Source: Bradyrhizobium sp. sBnM-33
Lineage (GTDB): Bacteria; Pseudomonadota; Alphaproteobacteria; Rhizobiales; Xanthobacteraceae
NCBI RefSeq assembly: GCF_032917945.1
Contig: NZ_CP136624.1
Coordinates: forward strand, 3,162,001-3,226,000
DNA: 64,000 nucleotides
Reading direction: 5' to 3'
Part shown: positions 32,956-42,048 of the stretch, piece after piece
Position numbering within the stretch: position 1 is the first letter of the stretch
How the letters are laid out: every line of letters begins with the position of its first letter
Program-made: the position numbers and the translations under genes
The notes under the pieces: generated by a model
Told to the model about the DNA's origin: nothing
Database searches by the model: none
What the model saw: only the letters and a program-made list of their open reading frames with translations

Positions 32956-34152
32956 ATGAACATGATGACACCAGCCCAAAGCGAGCAGACGGTTTCCAGC
33001 GGCTTCCGCGTGGATATATCGCGTGGCCAGCGGAATGGCCGTGTTTCCTCGGAGTGGTTTACGCGCCCCGATGACGAACGCTTCTTGAACCTCGCTGATC
33101 TCTATGAAGCAGTGCGGGGCAGGGCGGAACGCGCGCAGGCGCGGACGGTGGAAAGCCGGGCCATTCGGCTAGAAGCCAATAGGGATAGTTCAGAACGGCT
33201 AGCCTTGATGGTGCCGGGACGTGACGAACAGGTCATGCCGACGCATTGGAGTTTTGGCCAGTTGTGCACGCTGGTCGGCGCTCCAACCTCTTATTTGCGG
33301 CAGCTTCCCGCGGCCTTGTCCGCCATCAACCTGCAACACGGCTTGCTTTCCCATCGCGCCGAACTCATCAAAACTCTGGAAGCGGACAACGGCCGCGTCG
33401 AACTCCGCGCTGTCACCGGGCCGGACTATGGGCGCATTTGGGACCATGAAATGGTCGCCGCCGTCATGAGAATCGCAGGCAATGGCACTGGCGATACGCG
33501 TTGGAAGGTGCCGGGCGTGATGGATTGGAGCACGATGACCCACAATCCGTTTGTGGACGTAACCAAGGATACGACAACCCTTTACGCCAGCGACCGCGAC
33601 GTGTTTCTGTTTCTGGTCGACGACACAAATCCGATCGAAGTAGGGCGGTTGGCGGATGGCACGCCGGATTTGTATTTTCGGGGATTTTACTGCTGGAATA
33701 GCGAAGTCGGCAGCAAGACGCTCGGAATTGCCAGTTTCTATCTTCGCGCCGTCTGCATGAACCGCAATCTCTGGGGCGTCGAAAACTTCCAGGAAATCAC
33801 GATCCGGCACTCCAAATTCGCCGCCCAGCGTTTCGCGCATGAGGCGGCGCCAGCCTTGACCAGCTTTGCCAATTCTTCGCCGGCGCCATTCGTTGCTGGT
33901 ATCAAGGCCGCGCGCGGTCGGATTGTTGCCCGGACCGATGAGGATCGCGAGAGTTTCTTGCGCAAAGGCGGGTTTTCCAAAGCGGAGACCGCGAAGATTA
34001 TCGAAACCGTGCTTGGTGAAGAAAATCGGAAACCCGAAAGCGTCTTCGACTTCGTCCAAGGGATCACCGCGCTGGCCCGGACCAAGTCCCATCAGGATGC
34101 GCGGCTGGAGCTGGAAGGTAAGGCCAAGCGCTTGATGGAACGTGCCATCTAG
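32956..34152 (+). CDS. DUF932 phage/plasmid-like protein
   Basis: 398 residues from ATG 32956, chosen for its AGGAG. The DUF932 domain spans most of it: FLNLADLYEAVRGRAER, HWSFGQLCTLVGAPTSYLRQLPA, RAVTGPDYGRIWDHEMVAAV, LYASDRDVFLFLVDDTNPIEV, and YFRGFYCWNSEVGSKTLGIASFYLRAVCMNRNLWG near residue 250. The C-terminus is helical. Such proteins recur on plasmids, ICEs and phages beside DUF736 and ParB genes. Their biochemical role is unproven; a link to DNA protection or recombination has been suggested for relatives. The gene looks complete and is followed by a 16-bp perfect hairpin. Confidence 0.9.
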   Translation: MNMMTPAQSEQTVSSGFRVDISRGQRNGRVSSEWFTRPDDERFLNLADLYEAVRGRAERAQARTVESRAIRLEANRDSSERLALMVPGRDEQVMPTHWSFGQLCTLVGAPTSYLRQLPAALSAINLQHGLLSHRAELIKTLEADNGRVELRAVTGPDYGRIWDHEMVAAVMRIAGNGTGDTRWKVPGVMDWSTMTHNPFVDVTKDTTTLYASDRDVFLFLVDDTNPIEVGRLADGTPDLYFRGFYCWNSEVGSKTLGIASFYLRAVCMNRNLWGVENFQEITIRHSKFAAQRFAHEAAPALTSFANSSPAPFVAGIKAARGRIVARTDEDRESFLRKGGFSKAETAKIIETVLGEENRKPESVFDFVQGITALARTKSHQDARLELEGKAKRLMERAI

Positions 34153-34217
34153 GACGTGAGCCGCGCAGTTTGAGAAAATTGCGCGGCTACTTTCTGTTTC
34201 CATACAGGGGCCAGGTG

Positions 34218-34254
34218 CGCCGCCGCCGATCCGGCAAGCGGATCGGCGGCGGCG
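34218..34254 (+). terminator. 16-bp perfect hairpin after DUF932 gene
   Basis: Stem CGCCGCCGCCGATCCG / CGGATCGGCGGCGGCG with a 5-nt loop GCAAG, 65 bp after the DUF932 stop. No T run, but extreme stability makes it a probable terminator. Confidence 0.65.
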
Positions 34255-34341
34255 ACGCGTGCCCGCGCTGGCGCTCGCCGGACCTTGCGGCCCGGCTCGC
34301 GAAGGAAATGAGAGGCACATTCGTCAGCGACAGACCTTCGA

Positions 34342-35583
34342 ATGGAATCGCTCACTTTTTCTTCGAGAGTTGCCGACCTCGGCCTTGTCATCATCGATGA
34401 GGAGCAGCACTTTGGTGCGGCGGAGAAGGCGAAACTTTCGAGCCTTGCGAAGGGCGTTCATACTCTTTGGATGAGCGCCACGCCGATACCGCGCACGCTG
34501 GCGGCGGGTCTTGCGGGGTTCAGGGATCTGAGCGTTATTGCTACGCCACCAGGCCATCGGCTGCCTATCGTCACCAAGGTTGCTCCGCTATCGGACGCCG
34601 CGATCGCCGCGGCTTTGCTGCGTGAGCAGAGGCGCCACGGGCAGAGCTTCCTGATTTGCCCCCGTATCCAGGATTTGGAGCCGATGCTGGCAAGGATAAA
34701 ATTGATTGCTCCGGACCTTCGCATCGTTTGTCTCCATGGTCGGTTGCCAGCCGCAGATATCGACGATCGAATGATGAGCTTCGTCGAAGGTGAAGCGGAC
34801 GTGCTCCTCGCGACCAATATCGTGGAGAGCGGCCTCGACATACCCCGGGCGAACACCATCGTCATCTGCTGGCCGGAGAAGTTTGGTCTGTCGCAGCTTC
34901 ATCAGCTAAGGGGCCGCGTCGGACGGGGCGGCACGCGTGCTTTCGCGTATTTGTTAAACGAGTCGAACTCCGAACAATCCGAGAAGCGTTTGGCCGTGCT
35001 GGAAGAGTTCAGCAAGCCCGGCGCCGGCTTTGTCATCAGCGAGCGTGATCTGGATCTCCGGGGTGCCGGAGACCTGTTCTCCCAACAGCAGTCTGGCCAT
35101 CTGCAGGTATTCGGGCCGATGCTCTATAGCCATCTTCTCAAGCGGGCGTCGGAGAAGGGCGTCGACGGTGGCGCCGATCTGTGGGTGCCTGATCTGAACC
35201 TGCCGATCGCCGATATGCTGCCCGCGGGCTACGTACAGTCGGACTCTGTTCGCCTGGAAATCTATGGCCGTATTGCCAGATGTCGCACCGAGGATGATCT
35301 CGAGGATTTGGAGGGCGAAACCGCACGTCGTTTCGGCAGGCTGCCGCCGGAAGCGCGCGAGTTTTTCGCGGCCGCAAGACTCAGGCTCGATTGCAAGCGG
35401 CGCGGCATTATGAGGCTCGACGTCGGCCCCGAGGCTGTTGCGGCGACGCTCCTCCCTGGTCGGCTTCGTAAGTCGAGAGCGAAGTCGCTGGAGCGCGATG
35501 GCGATCGTGTGGTCTATATCGGCAATCGCAGTGCGAAGCCCTTCGAGCGAATAAACGACTTCCTTGAGCTGTTGGACGAGTGA
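34342..35583 (+). pseudogene. Mfd-like helicase, N-terminally deleted
   Basis: The frame encodes 413 residues. From VADLGLVIIDEEQHFG (motif II) it follows Mfd/RecG helicases: WMSATPIPRT (motif III), FLICPRIQDLEPM, HGRLPAADID, VLLATNIVESGLDIPRANTIVI, and LHQLRGRVGRGG (motif VI). A TRCF-type C-terminal domain follows (GADLWVPDLNLPIADMLPAGYV, RFGRLPPEAREFF). Everything before motif II is missing, including Walker A and the RNA-polymerase-binding domain, so the product cannot be an active translocase. The junction is at about 34363, just after the DUF932 unit. Confidence 0.8.
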
Positions 35584-36039
35584 AGGTCAACCTTTCGAGC
35601 CCGATTGTTATGGTCTCCGGGGAGCGTCGTCTTTCGGATGAAATCAATCCGCTGACTTATAAGGTTTTGGCACAATGGAGGCAGTTCGATCACTGATAAG
35701 GAAAGCAGACAAACCTTATCAGTCGTGAAGGCCGCTTGTGGCGCAAAGCGGTCTTCGCGGAATGATGGATATGGAATGACCAATTGGTGAGGCGATCTGG
35801 CTGCGAGATGGTGAATCCGAAACAGGATGCGGGCGAGTTCCGGAACAGTTGCGTCCTCATTCGGCTCCGTCGTGACATCCGGCTTTTTGACAACGGACTA
35901 GGGCGGCGGCGGCCCCTTGAACGCGCCGAATGAGCACGGTCTTCGGGCCGTCACCCTGGATGGACGTAAAGTCTTGCTGAGGGTCGCTACGCGTGTGCGC
36001 AAGGCTGCGGAACAGAAGTGCTTGGTGCGGATATGCCGA
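35584..36039. other. About 455 bp without a gene, containing an inverted repeat
   Basis: ACTGATAAGG (35692-35701) and CCTTATCAGT (35714-35723) form a perfect 10-bp inverted repeat with a 12-bp spacer. It could be an operator, a hairpin or an old IS end. Other frames are not protein-like. Confidence 0.45.
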
Positions 36040-36330
36040 CTATCGAAACTTAAAGAATTCCGCGGCAAGTTCGCGCATAACTTCCGACGGTTCATTAGGC
36101 CGAATGCCGGCGGGCGTCTGTAGATCGATGACAACCAAGGCAGCTCGGGAGGGATCTAACTTCTTGCTCCCGTTCTGAAGCGCCGGCCTAGTCGGATCGG
36201 CATATGCATCCGCCGGCGCGGCGTGGGTGGCACCCGCACTTGTTGCTGTGAATGCCGTCGGCGCCGTGATGCCGGCCAGGGCTGTTAGGAATGACCGTCG
36301 TTGCGGTCTGCAGCGTTCATCCTCGCGCAT
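36040..36330 (-). pseudogene. Isochorismatase-like hydrolase fragment with signal peptide
   Basis: From ATG 36330 the frame gives a twin-Arg-like leader (RRSFLTALAGITAPTAF, then ATSAGATHAA). The first strand of a cysteine hydrolase/isochorismatase follows (KKLDPSRAALVVIDLQ). The next residues should continue the catalytic domain, but the frame jumps to TPAGIRPNEPSEVMRELAAEFFKFR and stops. The protein is about 96 residues where about 200-240 are usual. It looks like an internal deletion joining the N-terminus to a C-terminal tail. GAGG upstream of the ATG is preserved. Confidence 0.6.
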
Positions 36331-36479
36331 GTCTAATCCCTCAGTTGAGAAGTGTCGAAGCCGACAAGAGGGTCGTCCATTTATCATCAGCGTCCGTTTG
36401 CCGTTGACCCCTGCCTAAATCTACCGAACCGGGTCCGCCGCTGCGCCAGAGCGTTTGCTGTACGTGAAGCGCGATTGCT

Positions 36480-36559
36480 GCCAACGGCCCGCGGCGGTCA
36501 ACCGCTCGAGGTTCGCCAGTCATCCGTCGGAGCGCCATGGCGAAGGCAGTCGCAGGCAT
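36480..36559 (-). pseudogene. AraC C-terminal remnant (copy C)
   Basis: The translated piece ATAFAMALRRMTGEPRAVDRR matches the last helix of the intact AraC regulator at 43896-44840 (QTAFAAAFRKLIGETPSDWRRR). The DNA downstream (36440-36480) also resembles the DNA after the intact gene, sharing GCGCCAGAGCG, TTGC, GTAC and GATTGCTG in order. This shows that the AraC 3' end plus its downstream DNA was duplicated here. Confidence 0.65.
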
Positions 36560-36630
36560 AACCAGTGCGATCGCGACCGACCGGACCCGTGAAAATGCTC
36601 ATTGAACCTCGATCGATGATCCTCATGCCG

Positions 36631-37641
36631 TCAGGGCCCCTCGCGCCGGCATGGCGTCTCGTTAGACCCGGCGCCGTCGAGAAAGACTTTCACCGCAGTG
36701 CGGGCGCGCAGATCGATCTCGGAAAGCGTTCGTATTTCGCTGAGCTGAAGCACTGCTTCCAGATGAACGTTTCCGTGGAGCATTCCAAGAAACCGGCGAG
36801 CGCCGGCTTCGCAATCCGCGAAGTTGACTTCACCGGCCTGCTTAGCTCTTGCAAGAATCTTCGTAAGAACCGCGATGGCCGGCGAAGGGCCATGTTGCGC
36901 GTAGGCCCGTGTCGCATCGGGATAGCGGTCCGCTTCGAGAATAGCTGTGTAACAGACCTCCAGCAGCGACGGTGTCATCATCGTTTCGAGAAGATTGCGT
37001 CCAATGATGATGAGCAATTCCCTTAGCGGGAGGGAAAGCTGGTCGGCACCGACACTCAGTGCGTTGGACGAGTACTGGCTGACGACTTTGGTGAATTGGT
37101 CGACGAGAAGTCGCTGAACATTCTCGCACCTTGTTGACTTTTCTCGACGCAATTGCCGGTAGAGACCGTGCGGCGTCCAAGCCCAGCTCGGTCTTCCCAG
37201 CAAGAACGCCGAGAGAACCGCGCAGTTGGACCAGCCACGAATCTGGCTCGCCTTCCCCGGGACCGCTTCGCGGACTCGGAGGATATCGCCCGTCGCACCC
37301 CACCGGAGAAATCTGACAGCATCGGCCGGCGGCAAGATCGTCACCATCATACGCGACCACCACGGCTCCACGAGTAACCAGCTGCCCGTGCCTGTAGGTC
37401 GCATGGCAAAGACGTGCTTATGCCTATGATGAACGAATCGATGCCACCACTGCCATCGAAGGCCAGGTACGAAACAGACGATCCAATCGGCGGGATCGAC
37501 CGTCACCAGTGATCCATCCTCGTCGAGGTTATTCGCGAGGTCGGGCGGGACATCGCCGACGACGTTCAGCCCTGAAGGATTCGCGCTGTCGCGCCTGAGC
37601 CAGGATCGTCTCGACTCGACAATATCGTTAGCTGCGCTCAT
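36631..37641 (-). CDS. Chimeric protein: unknown N-terminal domain plus TetR C-terminal domain
   Basis: A 336-residue frame overlapping the transporter stop by 4 bp (ATGA). Residues 1-165 hold a Trp/His-rich unknown domain: DWIVCFVPGLRWQWWHRFVHHRHKHVFAM, then WLLVEPWWSRMMV, RGWSNCAVLSAFLLGR and WTPHGLYRQLRRE. Residues ~170-325 match an AefR-type TetR C-terminal domain (SLPLRELLIIIGRNLLETMM, CYTAILEADRYPDATRAYAQHGPS, RRFLGMLHGNVH). The TetR helix-turn-helix is missing. It may be a deletion chimera rather than an evolved fusion. Without a HTH it cannot bind DNA as a classic repressor. Confidence 0.65.
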   Translation of the reverse strand: MSAANDIVESRRSWLRRDSANPSGLNVVGDVPPDLANNLDEDGSLVTVDPADWIVCFVPGLRWQWWHRFVHHRHKHVFAMRPTGTGSWLLVEPWWSRMMVTILPPADAVRFLRWGATGDILRVREAVPGKASQIRGWSNCAVLSAFLLGRPSWAWTPHGLYRQLRREKSTRCENVQRLLVDQFTKVVSQYSSNALSVGADQLSLPLRELLIIIGRNLLETMMTPSLLEVCYTAILEADRYPDATRAYAQHGPSPAIAVLTKILARAKQAGEVNFADCEAGARRFLGMLHGNVHLEAVLQLSEIRTLSEIDLRARTAVKVFLDGAGSNETPCRREGP

Positions 37642-39902
37642 CGGGTGTTACTCCTCGTGCTCCCGCATCCATGAATGAAGCTTTCGACGCTGGCTCTCAC
37701 GCGGTCGGCTGCTGCTTCTTCCCGGCGCAATGCAGGACTCAGCATGAGTGCTTGGTAGAGCGGTTCTCGCAGCAGTCCCAGCAATTGCTCTGCGTACAGC
37801 TGAGCGTCCGATACCGACAGGATCCCACGTTCGTTCGCTGCTGACAGAAACTCCTGCAGCTTGAGGGTGACCATTACCTGACCCGCCTCATGTACCCGCT
37901 TCTTGAGGGCAGGATTGCGTGCACCTTCGGTCATGATCATCCGAATGAACCCGACCAGTGTGGTCGAATATTCCTTCCAGGCGACGCGTCCGAAGGCGAC
38001 GAGGGTTTCGCATGCGTCGTCCACGGTGCCTGGGCGCGCGCTCCTCACCAATGGTTGCGATATGAGGGACGCCTTGTGTTCGGCGATCGTGACGATGAGA
38101 TCGTCGATGCTCTCGAATGCAGATAGAATGTCCTTCTTTGAGTATCCGCTTCGATCCAGGATACTGTCGAGATCAGCTGGCGCGCCGATCGAACGGGCGA
38201 GAGCCTCGCTGACTGCCAGAACAATGTCGGCGCGAGCCTCTGGGCTCGATGCAGCCGTGTCTTGTCGAGCGGGTTTCGGCGCAGGGTGAATCATATGCAG
38301 CTCCTCGGTCCGGATTAACTGCGCCGCACGCATCTTTGCGTGCAGGGCGAAGGCGATCTTGATGGTGACCAGCACGGGCGCGGCGACGACGAACAGCAGT
38401 GCGATTGCAGCGAACGCGGTGTCGAATGCGATCACCGTGGACTGACCGGTAATGGTTCGGCCCAGCAGGCCAACCGCAGTCCGGCCTGCAGCCACACCGT
38501 CCATTCCTCTTGCAGCGAGCATGGCAGCCGTTGTCGCCAACCGCTCGCTGACCGCTGGAACGCCTGCGGTGACGTGGGCGCCGAGCACCGCAACATTGGC
38601 GGTAACGTTATGGTCGATCAGCGTCTGAAGCCCGGCCACTCCCATCAGACCGCCAAGCTGGCGACCCGCATTGAACAGACCTATGCCGGACGCGCGGTTG
38701 CGATCGTCGAGGTTACTGAAAGCGATCAGCGTGATCGACAGAAACAGGAATCCGAGGCCCAGGCCGCGCAGCAGGATGGCCGCCATCATGTCGTCCGCAC
38801 CGCTTTCGCTGGTCGAGCCGGACAGCATCCACATCGCGACCATGATCGTCAGGATGCCAAAGGGCACGGTGGCGACCGGAGGGATGCCGCGGACCTGCAT
38901 GAGGTAGGCGGCGATGAAGAGCGCGCCGACGAAAAGCGCCCCGCTTGGCAACAGGAGCGTTCCGGCGTCGGTGGGCGTGAACGCGAGAACCGACACGGCA
39001 AAGGACGGGATCAGGAAAGCGCTCCCGAACAATGCGGCGCCGGCGACAAAGCTGACGATGAAGGCGAAGCAAAAATCGTCTGACCGGAACAAAGTGTAAT
39101 CGAGCAGGCCCTTGTCCTTGGCCATCATTTGCTGGCCCAGAAAAGCGAGCAGGGTGGCTGCACCAATCACCGTCAGCCACAGGATGCGAGATTCCTCGAA
39201 CCAGCGCCAGCGGCTGCCTTGGCTGAAGACATATGTGAAGCAGAAAAATGTGACGGCGATCAGGGAGAAGCCGATCCAGTCAAACGGACGGCGCATGGTC
39301 GCGGCGGGCCTCGGGCCGTCGGCGATCAACAGGAGCCCGGCAGCCGCCAGGGCCAGTGGAACAACGCTGAAGAAAATCCATGTCCAGGACTGGCTGTCGA
39401 CCAGCCACCCCTGGAGAGCCGGGGCGATGGTGGCGGGAGCGACAACCGACCCCATCGCAAACAGAGCTTGAAGGATCGGCTGGCGAGAAAGCGGATAGGC
39501 GCGGAAAATGATCGCTTGGCCGGCGACAAGCAAGGTGCCCCCGGAGATGCCTTGTATGACACGCAGCGCGACCAGCAGGTCCAGCCGAGCTGTGACGGCG
39601 GCAATGCCGCATGCCGCGCCCATGACCAGCGTCGCGTCGATGACGAGGCGGCGCGGATCGACACGGGTCATCAGCCAGGGTGCGAGCATGAAGCCGATAA
39701 GCTTTAAAGCGGTGTAGCCGATATCCAGCCAGGCGAACTCATCGGGAGTTGCATAGGTATCGCCGATGATATCGTTGCGTCCGAGCGACAGGACGGTGCT
39801 GGCGATTGCCTCCGTCAGCGTGGCAAGCACGATGCCTGCGACCAGAAGCGGCCCCGTCGCAGCTCTGTCGCGATCTGGCGAGATGGCAATGGCCGTGTTC
39901 AT
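37638..39902 (-). CDS. EmrB/QacA-type MFS exporter fused to a TetR domain
   Basis: A 754-residue frame. Residues 1-530 are a DHA2-type drug:H+ antiporter with about 14 membrane helices; motif-like regions are LVALRVIQGISGGTLLVAGQA and GLFNAGRQLGGLMGVAGL. Residues ~537-754 are a TetR/AcrR regulator: helix-turn-helix (DIVLAVSEALARSIG, LDSILDRSGYSKKDILSAF) and a TetR_C_7-like ligand domain. An internal ATG at 38294 has GAGGAG 6 bp upstream, so the TetR part (218 residues) can also be made alone. The fusion could come from loss of the transporter stop (TGA lies in the +1 frame within ATGATT). It follows the adaptor gene by ATGA overlap. Confidence 0.85.
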   Translation of the reverse strand: MNTAIAISPDRDRAATGPLLVAGIVLATLTEAIASTVLSLGRNDIIGDTYATPDEFAWLDIGYTALKLIGFMLAPWLMTRVDPRRLVIDATLVMGAACGIAAVTARLDLLVALRVIQGISGGTLLVAGQAIIFRAYPLSRQPILQALFAMGSVVAPATIAPALQGWLVDSQSWTWIFFSVVPLALAAAGLLLIADGPRPAATMRRPFDWIGFSLIAVTFFCFTYVFSQGSRWRWFEESRILWLTVIGAATLLAFLGQQMMAKDKGLLDYTLFRSDDFCFAFIVSFVAGAALFGSAFLIPSFAVSVLAFTPTDAGTLLLPSGALFVGALFIAAYLMQVRGIPPVATVPFGILTIMVAMWMLSGSTSESGADDMMAAILLRGLGLGFLFLSITLIAFSNLDDRNRASGIGLFNAGRQLGGLMGVAGLQTLIDHNVTANVAVLGAHVTAGVPAVSERLATTAAMLAARGMDGVAAGRTAVGLLGRTITGQSTVIAFDTAFAAIALLFVVAAPVLVTIKIAFALHAKMRAAQLIRTEELHMIHPAPKPARQDTAASSPEARADIVLAVSEALARSIGAPADLDSILDRSGYSKKDILSAFESIDDLIVTIAEHKASLISQPLVRSARPGTVDDACETLVAFGRVAWKEYSTTLVGFIRMIMTEGARNPALKKRVHEAGQVMVTLKLQEFLSAANERGILSVSDAQLYAEQLLGLLREPLYQALMLSPALRREEAAADRVRASVESFIHGCGSTRSNTR

Positions 39903-40936
39903 GAGCCACTTCCCAGATCGATCTCGACACGGGCGGACAAGCCGGGCACGAGGCGGCCGGGCAGTGGATTGCCGACAAACCGGATCTTCACCGGTACACG
40001 CTGAACCACGCGAATGAAATTTCCGGTCGCATTGTCCACCGGCAGCAGACTGAAGGCGGACCCGCTGCCGGGCGCAAAGCTGTCCACCACGCCTTCAAGC
40101 GTGTCGCTCGGGAAGCCGTCGATCGTGATGCGAGCGCGCTGACCGGGCCGGATATGTTCGATCTGGGTTTCCTTGAAATTCGCGACCACCCACACATCGT
40201 TCACCGGAACAAGGTCGAGCAGGGAGGCGCCCGGCGCCACAAGCCGACCGATACGAACCTGGCGGTTGCCGATAACGCCGCCGACCGGTGCATGGACCAC
40301 GGTGTTGTCGAGATCGATTTGAGCAAGGTCGCGCGCAGCCGTGGCCTGCGCCAGCGCAGCGACGGCAGCTTCGCGCTGCGTAGCAAGAACGGCGATGCGT
40401 TGCTGCTGAGCCTCTACGGTTGCCGATGCCGCCGACACGTTTGCCTCCGCTCTCGATCGCGCCGCGTCGCTTTCATCGACCTGGGCCTGGCTGACGGCGC
40501 TGGTGCGGATCAGCTCACGGCGGCGATCGGAGGCCTTGGTCGCCAGTACCATCTCGGCTTCGCTCGAACGTTTCTGGGCTTCGGCCTGCCGAATTAGAGC
40601 ATGCTGAAGCTGGGTATCCGCATCGACATTGGTGAGGCGAGCCTGGGCAGCCTGGACATTGGCCACGGCTTGCGCGAACCGTGCGCGGTAGTCCCGATCG
40701 TCGATCCGGAACAAGACGTCACCCACCCGGATGGTCTGGTTGTCTTCAATCTCCACGGCCGTGACGTAGCCCGCGACCTTTGGCGCGAGCGAGGTGACGT
40801 CTCCGCGGACGTAAGCATTGTCCGTCGACGCTTCGCCGTGCGAACGGGCCCAGGTCCATCCGGCAGCCAAGACCGCCACCGAGCTGAGACACAGCAGCAG
40901 GCCGACCTTCTTTTTCCTCTTCGAGAACATACTCAT
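39899..40936 (-). CDS. EmrA/HlyD-family efflux adaptor
   Basis: A 345-residue membrane-fusion protein. One N-terminal membrane helix (VGLLLCLSSVAVLAAGWTWA) is followed by a biotinyl-lipoyl half (DNAYVRGDVTSLAPKVAGYVTAVEIEDNQTIRVGDVL). A long coiled-coil hairpin occupies ~85-205. The second lipoyl half is DLDNTVVHAPVGGVIGNRQVRIGRLVAPGASLL, then a beta-barrel (VVANFKETQIEHIRPGQRARITIDGFP). It bridges the inner-membrane exporter to an outer-membrane channel. It is first in a three-gene operon with the MFS-TetR gene (4-bp overlap). The upstream 140 bp is a plausible regulatory region for the linked TetR. Confidence 0.93.
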   Translation of the reverse strand: MSMFSKRKKKVGLLLCLSSVAVLAAGWTWARSHGEASTDNAYVRGDVTSLAPKVAGYVTAVEIEDNQTIRVGDVLFRIDDRDYRARFAQAVANVQAAQARLTNVDADTQLQHALIRQAEAQKRSSEAEMVLATKASDRRRELIRTSAVSQAQVDESDAARSRAEANVSAASATVEAQQQRIAVLATQREAAVAALAQATAARDLAQIDLDNTVVHAPVGGVIGNRQVRIGRLVAPGASLLDLVPVNDVWVVANFKETQIEHIRPGQRARITIDGFPSDTLEGVVDSFAPGSGSAFSLLPVDNATGNFIRVVQRVPVKIRFVGNPLPGRLVPGLSARVEIDLGSGS

Positions 40937-40945
40937 TTGCGTTGC

Positions 40946-40987
40946 CTATTGCGCGGTCCAGCCGCCATCGACGGAGATTGCGGTCCG
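40946..40987 (-). pseudogene. 3' tail of a short-chain dehydrogenase gene
   Basis: The frame reads RTAISVDGGWTAQ and a stop, the classic C-terminus of SDR enzymes (S/V-DGGWTA). No SDR body precedes it; the sequence to the right is non-coding. It is a remnant left by deletion, immediately upstream of the efflux adaptor. Confidence 0.6.
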
Positions 40988-41079
40988 GCTAGCCCTGGCG
41001 AATTTTCCAATGAACCAAGAGTTGAGACTCGTCAGCTGGCAGTCTCCCGCCGTTATCCAGGGCGCGCACGCATTAACGC

Positions 41080-41129
41080 TACGCGCCCTGGTTCGGCGCC
41101 TAACTCAACAAGCGGTCAGTAGTCCCAGA
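41080..41129. repeat. Direct repeat copy A at the 3' end of the MBL gene
   Basis: The segment starting TACGCGCCCTGGTTCGGCGC, then TAACTCAACAAGCGG and TAGTCCCAGA, recurs at 50662-50707 with one substitution and a 4-nt gap. It includes the last codons of the MBL-fold gene. Confidence 0.88.
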
Positions 41130-42048
41130 AGACCGGCACCCAACGAAAGACGTCGCCGTCGACTGCCACATGGCCGACGGACGGGAAAGGCAGGTGGGTG
41201 GCCACCAGCATCCCACCGGTCTCAGCCAGTTCCCGCAAAAGACGGATACGAACGCGGGCCGACTCCTCGGGGTCGTGTTCGAAGCCGTTGTACCATTCGG
41301 GGTGCTCGAACCCGACCGCGAACACGAGGTCTCCGGCGAACGTCAGCCGGTCGCCGCCGGACGCCACGCGGACCACGCTGTGCCCGGGGGTGTGGCCGCC
41401 GGTGCGAGTGACGACCACTCCCGGCGCCACCTCGTACTCCTCCTCGAACAGCCGCAGCTGGCTGCGGTACTCTTTCACGAACCGCTTGGCGGTCGACCGA
41501 AGCGCGTCCGGGAACCCCGGCGGCATGGAGACGTGGGAGAAATCGGGCGCCTCCCAGAACTTGACCTCGGCGGCCGCCACGTGGATCCGCAGGTCCGGAC
41601 GCAGTTGGTCCTTCACCCCGTCGACGAGCAGCCCGCCAATGTGGTCCATGTGCAGGTGGGTCAGCACCACGTCGGTCACGGACGCAAGATCGATGCCGGC
41701 GGCCTCCAGTCGCTTGATCAATTGCCCGGCCCGCGGCAAGTGCAAGTCCGGGTCGAGCCCAAGCCCAGCATCGACGAGTATGGTCCGGCCGCCGCTACGC
41801 ACCACGACCACGTTCAGCGCCCAATCGTAAGCGTCCGGCGGCAGGAACATGTCTTTCAGCCAGGTCGCCCGGACGGCCGGGTCGATGTTGTGTGCCAACA
41901 TTGCGGTTGGGAGCGGTAGCACGCCATCACTGACCACCAGGACGTCGATGTCGCCGACCCGCACCGCGTAGCGCGACGGAACCAATTCGTCAGATCTCGA
42001 TCCGCCGGGGTGTGAGGTGTTGTCCAGGCTCATGTTGTGTAGGTTCAT
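41116..42048 (-). CDS. MBL-fold metallo-hydrolase
   Basis: 310 residues from ATG 42048, which has GGAG 6 bp upstream (frame extends to 42108). Metallo-beta-lactamase fold: ILVDAGLGLDPDL, then VVLTHLHMDHIGGLLVDG (HxHxDH, about 110-116), GGHTPGHSVVRVASG near 205, LTFAGDLVFAVGFEH, and VATHLPFPSVGHVAVDG at the C-terminus. These provide all usual ligands for a binuclear metal site. No signal peptide. Members hydrolyse lactones, thioesters or lactams; quorum quenching is possible but unproven. It may be co-transcribed with the NDH-2-like gene upstream. Confidence 0.85.
   Translation of the reverse strand: MNLHNMSLDNTSHPGGSRSDELVPSRYAVRVGDIDVLVVSDGVLPLPTAMLAHNIDPAVRATWLKDMFLPPDAYDWALNVVVVRSGGRTILVDAGLGLDPDLHLPRAGQLIKRLEAAGIDLASVTDVVLTHLHMDHIGGLLVDGVKDQLRPDLRIHVAAAEVKFWEAPDFSHVSMPPGFPDALRSTAKRFVKEYRSQLRLFEEEYEVAPGVVVTRTGGHTPGHSVVRVASGGDRLTFAGDLVFAVGFEHPEWYNGFEHDPEESARVRIRLLRELAETGGMLVATHLPFPSVGHVAVDGDVFRWVPVFWDY

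Noticed and set aside
38340..39083. 247-residue + strand frame rich in Asp, Arg, His and Gln
   Set aside because: Exact antisense of the membrane helices of the MFS transporter, which explains its odd composition.
41170..41919. 249-residue + strand frame
   Set aside because: Antisense to the MBL-fold hydrolase with its full set of metal ligands.
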